The notes beneath the pieces were generated by a model. It was not told where the DNA came from. It saw only the letters and a program-made list of their open reading frames with translations, and did not search any database. A DNA stretch of 64,000 nucleotides from Clostridiales bacterium (lineage in GTDB: Bacteria > Bacillota > Desulfotomaculia > Desulfotomaculales > VENG01): NCBI GenBank assembly GCA_016278505.1, contig JADQBQ010000033.1, positions 1 to 64,000 of the forward strand, written 5' to 3'. Both the position numbers and the translations under genes were made by a program. The first letter of the stretch is position 1, and the number at the start of each line of letters is the position of its first letter. Below are positions 15,864 to 24,734 of this stretch, piece by piece.

Positions 15864-16174
15864 TGGGGGACCTCCTTTGATAAAGTTTCGTTCTTTGTTA
15901 GTTAGTATACCATTTTATGTAATTTGTAACAACCACACTGCGGGAAACAACCAGGGGGACGGATCTCTTGTGGTTTGTAACTAAGCCTGACTTTTGTTTT
16001 GGAATGATATCCACCCTTAGTAAGCGGCTATTTTCCTTTTCGAAGAATTTACTAGTTCCTGCAGATCTTTTTTTGATGCATTCACGGCCTGTGCCTCCTT
16101 CGTAATTGGCAAGTTTATATTGCCTGAAGCAATTGCTTTGCTTCACTAGTATTTTTGATATGAGCGTTTAAAAA
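15864..16174. other. Degenerate spacer
   Basis: No intact gene. It holds one hairpin repeat (15946-15977). On the minus strand a coherent scrap reads LPITKEAQAVNASKKDLQEL then VNSSKRKIAAY and stops near 16018; this looks like the tail of a lost protein. Confidence 0.4.
15946..15977. repeat. GGGGACGG-family hairpin repeat
   Basis: ACAACCAG pairs with CTTGTGGTTTGT-type bases around GGGGACGGATC. A diverged copy. Confidence 0.6.
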
Positions 16175-17278
16175 TTAAGTTTTTTTCCACCGGGCTCGCC
16201 TACCGGAAACTATGCAATCCACCAATCCTTCCTTTTTCATTGCATCAAGAACACGGTGAATAGTTGAAAGGCTCACATTAGGACAGCCTTTTTTTATGTC
16301 CTGAAGTGAAAAGTCTCCTTTAAAATGCATTATTGTGTTTCTAACCATATTAGTTTTTGTTCCCCTTTGGTTTTCTGTCAAATTTACTCTTTCCTCAAAC
16401 TCCTTGTATGCGGCAATAAGAACTCCCAAAAGGTATTCAATCCAAGGAAGGGGGTCATGCTTTTTCTCATGCCATCCCTGGGATGACTTGTATAAAGTGT
16501 CGTAGTATGTTTCCTTACTTTCTTCAACTATGCGTTCTAAGGAAATGAATCTCCCCACCTCAAAGCCGGCCTGATATAAAAGCAGGAGAGTCAATAGTCG
16601 TGCCATGCGTCCATTGCCGTCTGTGAAAGGGTGAATGCAAAGGAAATCCAAAACAAAACATGCGGTAAGCAGCAAGTCATCGGCCTCTTCTCTGCTGCGG
16701 TAAGTGTTAAAACTATAACAAAGTTCATCCATAGCCTGGGGCACCAGAAAGGCTTTAACAGGTTTAAACCTTACCTTTTTGGAACCGTCCGGTAAAGTCT
16801 CTTCTATTGCATTATTGGTGTTTTTCCACTTTCCCCCCTCTTGGGGCAAGTACCTGTACATATCGCGTTGCAGTTGTAATATGGTTTGAGGTTTGATAGG
16901 AATATGAAGGGCCGAAGAATGAATTGTTGCCAGCACATCTCTATATCCGGAAATCTCTGCTTCACTTCGATCCTCGGGCGTCGTTTTTTCTTTTAACAAC
17001 TCTTTAAGCTTTTTATTGGAGACTTCGATACCCTCGATCCGGTTGGAAGACTCTGTGCTCTGAATAACAGCCATGTTTTGCAATGTATCGAGAATCTCGG
17101 GAGCCTGTTTGCGATGTAATTCCTGTCTCCCCTTATATTCATTTAACCTGGCTATGGTTCGAACGGCAGACATTGGAACGGTATTTAATACACCAAAGGA
17201 TTGCAAGATGATCATCTCCAAATAAATATACTCATTTAAATAATAAATATAGTCATAAACGAAATTTAGTGAATACAT
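16175..17278 (-). CDS. Fic-domain AMP-transferase with winged-helix C-terminus
   Basis: 367 residues. Near residue 80, TESSNRIEGIEVSNKKLKEL contains the inhibitory-helix motif [S/T]xxxE[G/N], which blocks ATP in autoinhibited (class II) Fic proteins. The Fic core is HPFTDGNGRMARLLTLL, with the catalytic His and phosphate-binding GNGR. The C-terminal 60 residues (NMVRNTIMHFKGDFSLQDIK, STIHRVLDAMKKEGLV) form a winged helix that may bind DNA. It probably AMPylates a host target, or is self-silenced. Start ATG 17278 begins MYSLNFVYDY, typical of the family; a GAGAAAC is the only weak ribosome site. Confidence 0.85.
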   Translation of the reverse strand: MYSLNFVYDYIYYLNEYIYLEMIILQSFGVLNTVPMSAVRTIARLNEYKGRQELHRKQAPEILDTLQNMAVIQSTESSNRIEGIEVSNKKLKELLKEKTTPEDRSEAEISGYRDVLATIHSSALHIPIKPQTILQLQRDMYRYLPQEGGKWKNTNNAIEETLPDGSKKVRFKPVKAFLVPQAMDELCYSFNTYRSREEADDLLLTACFVLDFLCIHPFTDGNGRMARLLTLLLLYQAGFEVGRFISLERIVEESKETYYDTLYKSSQGWHEKKHDPLPWIEYLLGVLIAAYKEFEERVNLTENQRGTKTNMVRNTIMHFKGDFSLQDIKKGCPNVSLSTIHRVLDAMKKEGLVDCIVSGRRARWKKT

Positions 17279-17309
17279 TTTACCATGTTTCTCCTTAAGA
17301 TGCAAAAAT

Positions 17310-17395
17310 AACACGAGGAGACGGTCCTTTCGTGTTGGACAAAATGCATCTATTCATGCCAATTTTGACAAGAGTGGCTTTATGCCAACCTCTTC
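17310..17395 (+). repeat. GGGGACGG-family hairpin repeat with 3' extension (copy C)
   Basis: Arms AACACGA and TCGTGTT: the A-to-G change on one side is matched by T-to-C on the other compared with the common AACACAA/TTGTGTT arms. Then GACAAAATGCAT, TTCATGCCAATTTTGACAAG and TTTATGCCAACC follow as in copy A. Confidence 0.8.
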
Positions 17396-17567
17396 CTTAT
17401 GGGTGGTATTGCTCCGGCTAAATACTTTAAAACATGGTGGTTTTGATTCCCGGAACGTAATTTGGCTATCTTTCTTCTAGCGAAAAATGGAAATATAAGC
17501 AGGATTTGAAGGTTCTGGGTGAGAAGAAAATATACAGTTTTTTTCGCACGATTGGGGGGCGGAGCAT

Positions 17568-18638
17568 TTGCTTTATGCGGTGGTGCTGGCAGGGGGCAGG
17601 GGCGAGAGATTTTGGCCTTACAGCCGGGAGGCCTGTCCCAAGCAGTTTCTAAAACTGATGGGATCTCGTACAATGCTGCAGCAAACGGTGGACAGGCTGG
17701 AGGGGCTGGTGGAGCCTGAGTCTGTTTATGTGATCACCGGTGCTGCTTATGTGGATTTAGTGCGGGAACAGTTACCCGGGATACCGGAAGAAAATATTAT
17801 CGGCGAGCCCTGCGGGAGGGATACTGCTGCTGCGGTGGGGCTGGGTGCGCGCTATGTGGCCCGGCGCAACCCGGAGGGGGTAATGTTGGTCCTCCCAGCA
17901 GATCACTATATCCAGGATGTGGCACGTTTTAGGCTGGTGCTGGCCGGGGCGGCGGCTGCAGTAGCCAGGGGTGATTACCTGGCTACGCTGGGCATTGTAC
18001 CCAATCGCCCGGAAACCGGTTATGGCTATATCAGGCGGGGCGAACTACATGATAACTATAATGATATCCCTGCACACGTGGCAGAGGAGTTTACCGAAAA
18101 GCCTGATCTTGAGCGGGCCATGGAATTTCTGGACCGGGGGAATTATTTTTGGAACAGCGGCATGTTTATCTGGCGGGTTGATGTAATTAACCGGTTAATT
18201 GAAGAACTTTTGCCGGAGCTGCATGCAGGTTTACATAAAATTGAACTAGCCCTGCAAAATGGGGAAGCGCAGCAGGTAGTAGAAGAAGTCTATCCTGGGC
18301 TACCCAAAATATCTGTGGATTACGGTATAATGGAGCAGGCCGGAAATGTGTTGGTGATGCCCGGGGATTTCGGCTGGGATGACGTGGGTTCCTGGACCGC
18401 CCTGGAGAGGCACAGGGATAGGGATGAAAATAATAATATGGTGGATGCCCGGGGTGTTTTTCTGGATACCAGGGACTGTTTAATATCGTCCTCACGCACG
18501 GTGGCCACCCTGGGGGTGGATAACTTGATCATCGTGGATAACGGTGAGAGCCTTTTAGTATGCAGCAAGGACCGGGCACAGGAAATAAAACAGGTGGTAC
18601 AGGCTTTGAAAAAGGTCGGGTGCCAAGATTTGATTTAA
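17568..18638 (+). CDS. manC: Mannose-1-phosphate guanylyltransferase
   Basis: 356 residues of the short, single-function type (no C-terminal isomerase domain). The signature AVVLAGGRGERFWPYSREAC followed by PKQFLKL is the GTP-binding loop; LVLPADHYI and FWNSGMFIWR are conserved; VSVDYGIME-like ISVDYGIMEQA and DFGWDDVGSW mark the sugar site. It makes GDP-mannose from Man-1-P and GTP for surface glycans. TTG 17568 follows GGGGGGCGGAG by about 5 bp and places the start right before the first beta strand. manB follows 12 bp downstream. It is the first gene outside the decayed island. Confidence 0.9.
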   Translation: MLYAVVLAGGRGERFWPYSREACPKQFLKLMGSRTMLQQTVDRLEGLVEPESVYVITGAAYVDLVREQLPGIPEENIIGEPCGRDTAAAVGLGARYVARRNPEGVMLVLPADHYIQDVARFRLVLAGAAAAVARGDYLATLGIVPNRPETGYGYIRRGELHDNYNDIPAHVAEEFTEKPDLERAMEFLDRGNYFWNSGMFIWRVDVINRLIEELLPELHAGLHKIELALQNGEAQQVVEEVYPGLPKISVDYGIMEQAGNVLVMPGDFGWDDVGSWTALERHRDRDENNNMVDARGVFLDTRDCLISSSRTVATLGVDNLIIVDNGESLLVCSKDRAQEIKQVVQALKKVGCQDLI

Positions 18639-18650
18639 GGGGGAGTTTTT

Positions 18651-20033
18651 GTGGCAGTGGTTAATCCGGACATATTTCGTCAATATGATATACGCGGGGT
18701 TGCTGAACGGGACTTAACCCCGGAAACGGTGGAGTTGTTGGGGAAAGCCTTTGGAACCTATATACAGAGACATGGCAGCACCCAAGTTATTGTGGGGCGG
18801 GATAATCGTGTGAGCTCTGAGCGCCTGCGGGATGATTTGGTGTGGGGGCTGATGGCTACGGGGTGTAAGGTGATCGATATTGGAGAGGTGGTTACACCCA
18901 TAGTCTATTATGCCCGCATGCACTTTAATGTCGACGGGGCGATTATGATTACCGGCAGCCATAATCCCTCTGATGAGAACGGTTTTAAGATTTCGCGCGG
19001 GGACGGGACCATCCATGGGGCAGAAATACAGCGGCTGCGGGAGATAATGGAGCAAGGTGAGTTTACCAAGGGCAAGGGTGAGCTGGAAGAACGGGATGCA
19101 GTGACCACATACATGTCCATGCTGCAGAAAAAGATCCAGCTGGGGCCCCGCAACCTGAAGGTTGCTGTTGATTGCGGCAATGGTACTGCCAGCCTTTTTG
19201 CGGAGCGTGTTTTGCAGCGGTGGGGGGTGGAGTGTTTTCCTCTCTACTGTGAACCTGATGCCACCTTTCCCAACCACCAGCCTGATCCTGTCAAGACGGT
19301 AAACCTTACCGACCTGCAGCAGTTAGTGCGGGAGAAGAAGGCCGATTTAGGTGTGGCCTACGACGGTGATGCCGATCGTATAGGTGTGGTGGATAATAAT
19401 GGTAACATCATCTGGGGCGACACTCTAATGTGTCTTTTTTGGCGCGAAATATTGGCCCGCCGCCAGGGTGCACCGTGTATTATTGAGGTCAAGTGCTCTC
19501 AGGCCCTGGAAGATGAAGTGAGGCGCATGGGCGGCAAACCATTTTTCTATAAAACCGGACATTCTCTGATCAAGGCCAAGATGAAGGAAGTAGATGCGGT
19601 TTTCACCGGTGAGATGTCCGGGCATATGTTCTTTGCAGATGAATATTATGGTTTTGATGATGCCTTTTATGCCACCGGGAGGCTGCTGCGCATCCTTTCC
19701 CAGGGAGACCAGACGCTTTCTGATTTATTAAGTGCTGTGCCTAAATATCATTCTACGGCTGAAACCAGAGTGTCTTGTGCCGACAGCGAAAAGTTTCGCG
19801 TAGTGGATGACCTGGTGAAAAAATTCCAGGCTGAATATGATGTCATTGATGTTGACGGCGCCAGGGTATTGTTCGGTGACGGGTGGGGTCTGGTGAGGTC
19901 TTCCAATACCCAGCCGGTGCTGGTGGTCCGCTGTGAGGGTAAAACACCGGAGGCGCTGGAACGTATCTGCGGTATCATGCAGGAGGCGCTTAGTCAATGT
20001 CCTGAGGTGGGAGAATTTGACTGGGAGTATTAA
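18651..20033 (+). CDS. manB: Phosphomannomutase/phosphoglucomutase
   Basis: 460 residues, the full alpha-D-phosphohexomutase length. Active-site phosphoserine in MITGSHNPSDENGFK; metal loop YDGDADRIGVVD; sugar-binding GEMSGHMFF; phosphate-binding loop RSSNTQPVLVVRCE near the C-terminus. It interconverts mannose-6-P and mannose-1-P (often also glucose), feeding the manC gene 12 bp upstream, so the two form a GDP-mannose operon. GTG 18651 has GGGGGAG upstream. The operon ends in a long perfect inverted repeat at 20047. Confidence 0.92.
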   Translation: MAVVNPDIFRQYDIRGVAERDLTPETVELLGKAFGTYIQRHGSTQVIVGRDNRVSSERLRDDLVWGLMATGCKVIDIGEVVTPIVYYARMHFNVDGAIMITGSHNPSDENGFKISRGDGTIHGAEIQRLREIMEQGEFTKGKGELEERDAVTTYMSMLQKKIQLGPRNLKVAVDCGNGTASLFAERVLQRWGVECFPLYCEPDATFPNHQPDPVKTVNLTDLQQLVREKKADLGVAYDGDADRIGVVDNNGNIIWGDTLMCLFWREILARRQGAPCIIEVKCSQALEDEVRRMGGKPFFYKTGHSLIKAKMKEVDAVFTGEMSGHMFFADEYYGFDDAFYATGRLLRILSQGDQTLSDLLSAVPKYHSTAETRVSCADSEKFRVVDDLVKKFQAEYDVIDVDGARVLFGDGWGLVRSSNTQPVLVVRCEGKTPEALERICGIMQEALSQCPEVGEFDWEY

Positions 20034-20046
20034 CACAAGGTAACAC

Positions 20047-20109
20047 AACACAAGGGGACGGTTCTTTTGTGTTTACAGGATGAACACAAAAGAACCGTCC
20101 CCTTGTGTT
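20047..20109. repeat. Two GGGGACGG repeats head to head: perfect 27-bp inverted repeat
   Basis: One full repeat (arms AACACAA/TTGTGTT) at 20047-20073 and its exact reverse complement at 20083-20109 are separated by 9 bp. As RNA this is a 27-bp perfect stem. It lies 14 bp after the manB stop and before the Ter cluster and could end transcription or block readthrough. A partial third arm (AACACAAGG) precedes it at 20032. Confidence 0.85.
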
Positions 20110-20209
20110 GCAAAGAATTACCCAGAGAATCTGCTTGTGAAAGAAATCTCCTGATGTTACAATGAAAGCTGAAGAGGTCTTTGCCTAAACAATCGAAGGA
20201 GCGATTAAG

Positions 20210-21325
20210 TTGACACCCCAGATTGAAGATATCGCAAGACACCTGCCGGAACCTGTTCCCATGGGCTGTTATGAAAAAAATGATTGCATTTTTCTCTTAA
20301 AAGATATTTCCTCTTTAATACGTGAACAGGGAAACGAAGAAAGAGAAAAAGCGATACAAAGTGGTGTCCACTATTCTGAAATGCTGCCTATTGAGTATAT
20401 GCCCTCACCGGAATATACTGAGCTTTTCCATAATACGTTAGCGGAAACAGCGCCTCTGATTGCGCGCTACGTGGCCATAGTCGGTGAACAGATACTAAAG
20501 TGGCGGGGGAAAAATACAGTTCTGGTTTCACTGGCCAGGGCGGGAACTCCGATAGGGGTTTTGATTAAAAGATATATAAAGTACAAGTATGATCTGAACC
20601 TGCCTCATTACAGCATTTCTATTATCAGGGGTAAGGGCGTTGATGAAAATGCTTTGATTTACATCCTGGCTAAAGAAGGCACGAAAAATATACAATTCAT
20701 AGATGGTTGGACAGGTAAAGGTGCCATTAACAGTGTTTTAATTGAAGCGTGTGCAAATTTTAAGCAAAAGTATGGAATTTCGCTTAATCATGATCTTGCC
20801 GTTTTGGCAGACCCGGCACAATGCGTAAAATTTTTCGGTACCAGGGAAGATTTTTTAATTCCCAGTAGTTGTTTAAATTCAATCGTTTCCGGACTGGTGA
20901 GCAGGACCGTTTTGAGGGACGATATAATCAATAAATTTGATTTTCACGGGGCTAAGTACTATTCCCAATGGAAAGACATTGAGGTATCCAATTTATTCGT
21001 AGACAGTGTGGAGAGGCACTTCCCGGATGTGGTTGTTGATGCCTCCTCGTTGTCGCTAGCAGTTGATGTTCCCAATACCGGTATACAGGACATAAAAAGG
21101 ATACAGGAAGAATTCGGTATTGATGATATAAATAAAGTCAAACCCGGTGTGGGAGAAACAACCAGGGTGTTATTGCGTAGAATTCCATGGAAAATAATCG
21201 TAGACGATATGGATAACCCCAACCTGGAACATCTTTTGTTGCTGGCCAGAGATAGGGGAGTGGCGGTTGAAGTTTATAAAAAGATGTCGTATTCATGCTG
21301 TGGTTTAATTAAATCAGTTAAATGA
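20210..21325 (+). CDS. Ter-cluster phosphoribosyltransferase-like (StiP/PRTase_1) protein with PELOTA domain
   Basis: 371 residues. The N-terminal 270 match the StiP/PRTase_1 family of tellurium-resistance clusters (SLARAGTPIGVLIKRYIKYK, IQFIDGWTGKGAINSVL with a PRPP-type loop). The last 90 residues are a PELOTA-like RNA-binding domain (VPNTGIQDIKRIQEEFGIDD, then GVGETTRVLLRR). The family is predicted to act in making a nucleoside-like metabolite; automatic annotation also calls it a cysteine protease. TTG 20210 has GAAGGAG upstream. It is the first gene of a tight set: the HAD gene starts 14 bp after it. Confidence 0.8.
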   Translation: MTPQIEDIARHLPEPVPMGCYEKNDCIFLLKDISSLIREQGNEEREKAIQSGVHYSEMLPIEYMPSPEYTELFHNTLAETAPLIARYVAIVGEQILKWRGKNTVLVSLARAGTPIGVLIKRYIKYKYDLNLPHYSISIIRGKGVDENALIYILAKEGTKNIQFIDGWTGKGAINSVLIEACANFKQKYGISLNHDLAVLADPAQCVKFFGTREDFLIPSSCLNSIVSGLVSRTVLRDDIINKFDFHGAKYYSQWKDIEVSNLFVDSVERHFPDVVVDASSLSLAVDVPNTGIQDIKRIQEEFGIDDINKVKPGVGETTRVLLRRIPWKIIVDDMDNPNLEHLLLLARDRGVAVEVYKKMSYSCCGLIKSVK

Positions 21326-21339
21326 TAGGATAATTAATA

Positions 21340-22158
21340 ATGTTAGTATTTGCTACGGATCTGGATAGAACCATTATTTTTTCTAAAAGCTTTCTTCCTG
21401 CCGGGTGTGCAGACGTAACCCTGGTGGAAAGAAAACAGAGTGAATCAATCGCATATATGACCGGTGCGGCCAGGGGACTGTTAAAAAAGTTGGCCCGGAT
21501 TATAACCGTGGTTCCGGTTACCACCAGAAACAGGGAAGAATATGATAGAATCAGTGTGTTGCAGGAGATTGATTACAAATATTGTATTCTTAATAATGGG
21601 GGACGTATCTATATAAACGGTACGGAGGATCCCACTTGGAAGGAAATAATTGCCCGGAAAACAGCTGCCCTGGGCAAAACCTATGATCAGATACTGCAGG
21701 AGTTTTTAAAAGTTTTCGGCTCGGACGAACTGCGAAGGTACAAACTGTCCGGTGACTTATTGTGGGTACTGTCCGTAAAGGATTATTTCCCCGCTGACCG
21801 GTTGGAATGTTTCAGACAGTATGCTAAAGATTACGGCTGGAATGTGGCTGCTACAGGAAAAAAAATATACTTACTACCTTTATTTATAAATAAACGGGCG
21901 GCGGTGGTGTATTTACAAAATACATACCTCGCAGATGTGCGGCTCGTTTCCGCCGGTGATTCCATACTTGACCAGGATATGGTCACCGGGGCTGATATTG
22001 GATTCATTCCCAGGCACGGTGATATCGCCGGCCTAAAAAGAAGTAATGTGTTTACCACAGTCAATACAGGTTTGCCGGCCGGTGAGGAAATTTTAGAAAA
22101 CGTTATGGCTATGGCGGGCAGGAAAGAAGGGTGTTTGATCGGCGATGATACATTTTAA
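21340..22158 (+). CDS. HAD-family phosphatase of the Ter cluster
   Basis: 272 residues. HAD motif I is FATDLDRTIIF (DxDxT), motif II lies in VVPVTTRNREEYDR, and motif IV in SAGDSILDQDMVTGADIGFI. The insertion between them resembles the cap of the Cof/sucrose-phosphatase type. It probably dephosphorylates a small sugar- or nucleotide-like intermediate made by the neighbouring PRTases. It overlaps the downstream lyase gene by 14 bp. No strong ribosome site is seen, so coupling with the gene upstream is likely. Confidence 0.82.
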   Translation: MLVFATDLDRTIIFSKSFLPAGCADVTLVERKQSESIAYMTGAARGLLKKLARIITVVPVTTRNREEYDRISVLQEIDYKYCILNNGGRIYINGTEDPTWKEIIARKTAALGKTYDQILQEFLKVFGSDELRRYKLSGDLLWVLSVKDYFPADRLECFRQYAKDYGWNVAATGKKIYLLPLFINKRAAVVYLQNTYLADVRLVSAGDSILDQDMVTGADIGFIPRHGDIAGLKRSNVFTTVNTGLPAGEEILENVMAMAGRKEGCLIGDDTF

Positions 22159-23311
22159 GTACTTGCCTGAAGAGATAAAAAAGGATGTTTTTTATCAACT
22201 GCCGGGGGCCTTTTCTCCGGCCGATCCCGTCAGTATGCTGCAGTATGCTTTGGGGGCAGCACTATATGTGCCCGGTGTTAATGAGGGAATAGCGACGGCC
22301 ATTGTTAACCGCAGGTACCCTCAGCTGACATCTGTTATTTTGTGCCTGGAAGACGCCATAGGTGACAATGAAGTTAAAGCAGCCGAAAAAACATTGATCC
22401 AATCCATGGTTAAAATAAAAGAGGCGCTGGAGGAAAAGAAGCTTTCCGAGGCAGACCTTCCCCTCATTTTTGTAAGGGTAAGGAGTGCAGAACAGCTGCA
22501 AAAGCTTCTAAATAAAGTAGATAAGCTTGATTTGCTGTGCGGCTTTGTATTGCCTAAATTTACTTCCCAAAACGGCATGGATTATTTGCATTCTATATAT
22601 GCTGCAAATAAGCATTACGGCACCAATTTTTACGCCATGCCCATATTGGAATCGCCGGAAGTGATCTATAAGGAAAGTCGCATAGAAGAATTGATGAAAA
22701 TCAAAGCTATTATGGATGCCTATAAAAATTTAATTCTTAATGTTCGCATTGGTGCCACAGACTTCTCCAGCTTATTTTCCATTAGGCGGAGCATTGACTG
22801 CACCATATATGATATCTCCGTGATCGGGGAATGCATTACCGATATCATTAACATATTTAGCCGGAGTGAAACCAATTACGTTATTTCCGGTCCCGTTTGG
22901 GAGTATTTTGCCAGAACACGGGTACTCAAGCCCACACTGAGGGAGTCTCCTTTTATTGAAGAAAAAGGAGACCGGGGGCGAGTAGAAAGGCAGCACCTGT
23001 TGGATGAGTCTATAGACGGCCTGATCAGGGAAGTGCTTCTGGATAAAGCAAACGGCCTTACCGGGAAAACCGTGATTCATCCCTCGCATATTACCTATGT
23101 TAACTCCCTGCAGGCGGTGACCAGGGAGGAATACGAGGATGCTCTGATGATCGCGCGCAGTGATAGCAGCGATAAAGGTGCTTTGAAAAGCCCGGCGGGA
23201 AATAAAATGAATGAGATTAAACCGCATACAAATTGGGCCCGAAAAATATTGACTAAGGCAAGGGTATACGGGGTGTTAGATGAAAATGCCAGTTTCACGA
23301 GTTTGTTCTGA
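22145..23311 (+). CDS. HpcH/HpaI aldolase/CitE-like lyase of the Ter cluster
   Basis: 388 residues of the TIM-barrel 'C-C bond lyase' type. Visible features: ALYVPGVNEG near the start, VILCLEDAIGDNEV with metal-binding acidic residues, PLIFVRVRSAEQL (the CitE-like Arg), GFVLPKFTS, MPILESPEVIY (Glu metal ligand), NVRIGATDFSSLFSIRRSID and TGKTVIHPSHI. It probably cleaves or forms a C-C bond on an acyl or sugar acid. It overlaps both its upstream (14 bp) and downstream (32 bp) neighbours, the tightest part of the operon. Confidence 0.85.
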   Translation: MIHFKYLPEEIKKDVFYQLPGAFSPADPVSMLQYALGAALYVPGVNEGIATAIVNRRYPQLTSVILCLEDAIGDNEVKAAEKTLIQSMVKIKEALEEKKLSEADLPLIFVRVRSAEQLQKLLNKVDKLDLLCGFVLPKFTSQNGMDYLHSIYAANKHYGTNFYAMPILESPEVIYKESRIEELMKIKAIMDAYKNLILNVRIGATDFSSLFSIRRSIDCTIYDISVIGECITDIINIFSRSETNYVISGPVWEYFARTRVLKPTLRESPFIEEKGDRGRVERQHLLDESIDGLIREVLLDKANGLTGKTVIHPSHITYVNSLQAVTREEYEDALMIARSDSSDKGALKSPAGNKMNEIKPHTNWARKILTKARVYGVLDENASFTSLF

Positions 23312-24635
23312 ACATAAAGTGAATGTAAATATTCTAGGCGATTTAAATATTGCGATCGATGTTACGGAAAACAGGTATAACATACCTCTGGACAACCTAT
23401 TTGGTATGGCCGCCAGGAAAAACCCTAAACGCAGCTTTTTATTTGTCAGTAAACTGTTGGGCAAGCATATCCCTGTGTACCCTCAAATCCCCAGAATCAG
23501 CGGTGCCCTGTTGGCGGATTTATTGTTCCGCGAAACAGAAGGGAAAAAGGCCTTTAATTCTTCCACGTTGGTTAATGCTTTGGCGGACAAAAAATTCATT
23601 CCCGGTGCTTTGAAGGAAATAGAAGCTGGTATCCCGCAACTGTCCAAGCCCACCCTCTTTATAGGGTTTGCTGAAACAGCTACGGGGCTGGGGCATGCTA
23701 TGTACGAGGCTTTTGCGGGAAATGCGGGCTTTGTCCATACCACCAGGGACAGTATAGTTGAACTACAGTCTTGCTTTGCTTTTGAAGAAGAGCATTCCCA
23801 TGCCACATCGCACAGGTGTTATGTGCCGGATGACAGTTTCTTTGATAAGTTTGATAGAATAGTACTGGTGGACGATGAGATAACAACCGGAAAAACATGT
23901 ATAAATTTTATAAATGTACTAAAAAATAGATATCCAGGTAAAGAATATATTATAACGTCAATTCTCGATTGGAGAAACCATTCCGCCATTAGTAAATTTG
24001 AAGAACTAAATATCAAAACCATAGCGCTGCTGCGGGGCCAAATATGCTGTAATAATGTTCCTGTAAAGGTTCCCGCGGTGGTGGCCCCCAAAAATAAGAC
24101 GGAATCTATCAAAGTAGATAACGTAAATCTTGCTTCGGAAAACAAAAAGCTTTTTACCCTGGAAAGCAGTCAGGGTATGCAAAGTTTAGTTTCTTATTCC
24201 GAAATGACCGGGAGATTTGGGATCACCAGTGAAGAAAACCGGCAGGTGAAAGAAAAAACTATAGAATATGCTCAAATATTGCGCAAAAAGCGCATTTATG
24301 ATAGCAGTTTGTGTTTGGGTCTGGGGGAATTTATTTATCTGCCTTCCCTTATCGCTTCCGGCATGGGGGAAGGAATAATGTATCAATCGACCACCCGTAG
24401 TCCTATTCACCCGCTGAGTCAACGGGGATATCCGGTTGAAAATGCTATTTTGTGCGCCAGTCCCGAGGACCCGGCGATCACCAATTATATTTACAATGTA
24501 GTCCCGGGCCAATATAGGGAGGTTTTTGTTTTTAGTGAAAGGGAGATGGGGAAGCAGTGCCAAAACCATATGGCCAGAGAGCTGAGTAGGCTAGGTATAA
24601 AGCACCTGGTCTTTGTAGCCATAACTTCTGTATGA
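23280..24635 (+). CDS. Ter-cluster phosphoribosyltransferase with TRSP domain
   Basis: 451 residues. The PRTase_2 half carries FIGFAETATGLGHAMYEAF, HATSHR and the PRPP-binding loop RIVLVDDEITTGKT. The C-terminal TRSP half contains the eponymous TTRSPIHPLSQRGYPVEN. This architecture is diagnostic of the biosynthetic module of Ter stress clusters. With the PELOTA-PRTase, the HAD and the lyase it would make a ribosylated metabolite; the product is unknown. The start overlaps the lyase gene by 32 bp. About 100 bp separate its end from the terD genes, which have their own promoter. Confidence 0.85.
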   Translation: MKMPVSRVCSEHKVNVNILGDLNIAIDVTENRYNIPLDNLFGMAARKNPKRSFLFVSKLLGKHIPVYPQIPRISGALLADLLFRETEGKKAFNSSTLVNALADKKFIPGALKEIEAGIPQLSKPTLFIGFAETATGLGHAMYEAFAGNAGFVHTTRDSIVELQSCFAFEEEHSHATSHRCYVPDDSFFDKFDRIVLVDDEITTGKTCINFINVLKNRYPGKEYIITSILDWRNHSAISKFEELNIKTIALLRGQICCNNVPVKVPAVVAPKNKTESIKVDNVNLASENKKLFTLESSQGMQSLVSYSEMTGRFGITSEENRQVKEKTIEYAQILRKKRIYDSSLCLGLGEFIYLPSLIASGMGEGIMYQSTTRSPIHPLSQRGYPVENAILCASPEDPAITNYIYNVVPGQYREVFVFSEREMGKQCQNHMARELSRLGIKHLVFVAITSV

Positions 24636-24654
24636 GCTGCATCACTATTCACTA

Positions 24655-24717
24655 TTGCATTGGTGGACAAGTATCTTTATAATCGTTATAATAAGCTATT
24701 TTACGACACTTGTCGTA
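24655..24717 (+). promoter_or_regulatory. Sigma-A-type promoter with downstream palindrome before terD genes
   Basis: TTGCAT (24655-24660), a 17-bp spacer, and TATAAT (24678-24683). Just past the expected transcription start lies TACGACA-CT-TGTCGTA (24702-24717), a 7-bp dyad that could be an operator or a short 5' UTR hairpin. The ribosome site AAGGGGG follows at 24721. Confidence 0.6.
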
Positions 24718-24734
24718 TAAAAGGGGGTTCTATT

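Noticed and set aside
15898-16146. Minus-strand 82-codon frame
   Set aside because: Passes through a hairpin repeat (KRSVPLVVSR); another frame carries the coherent scrap.
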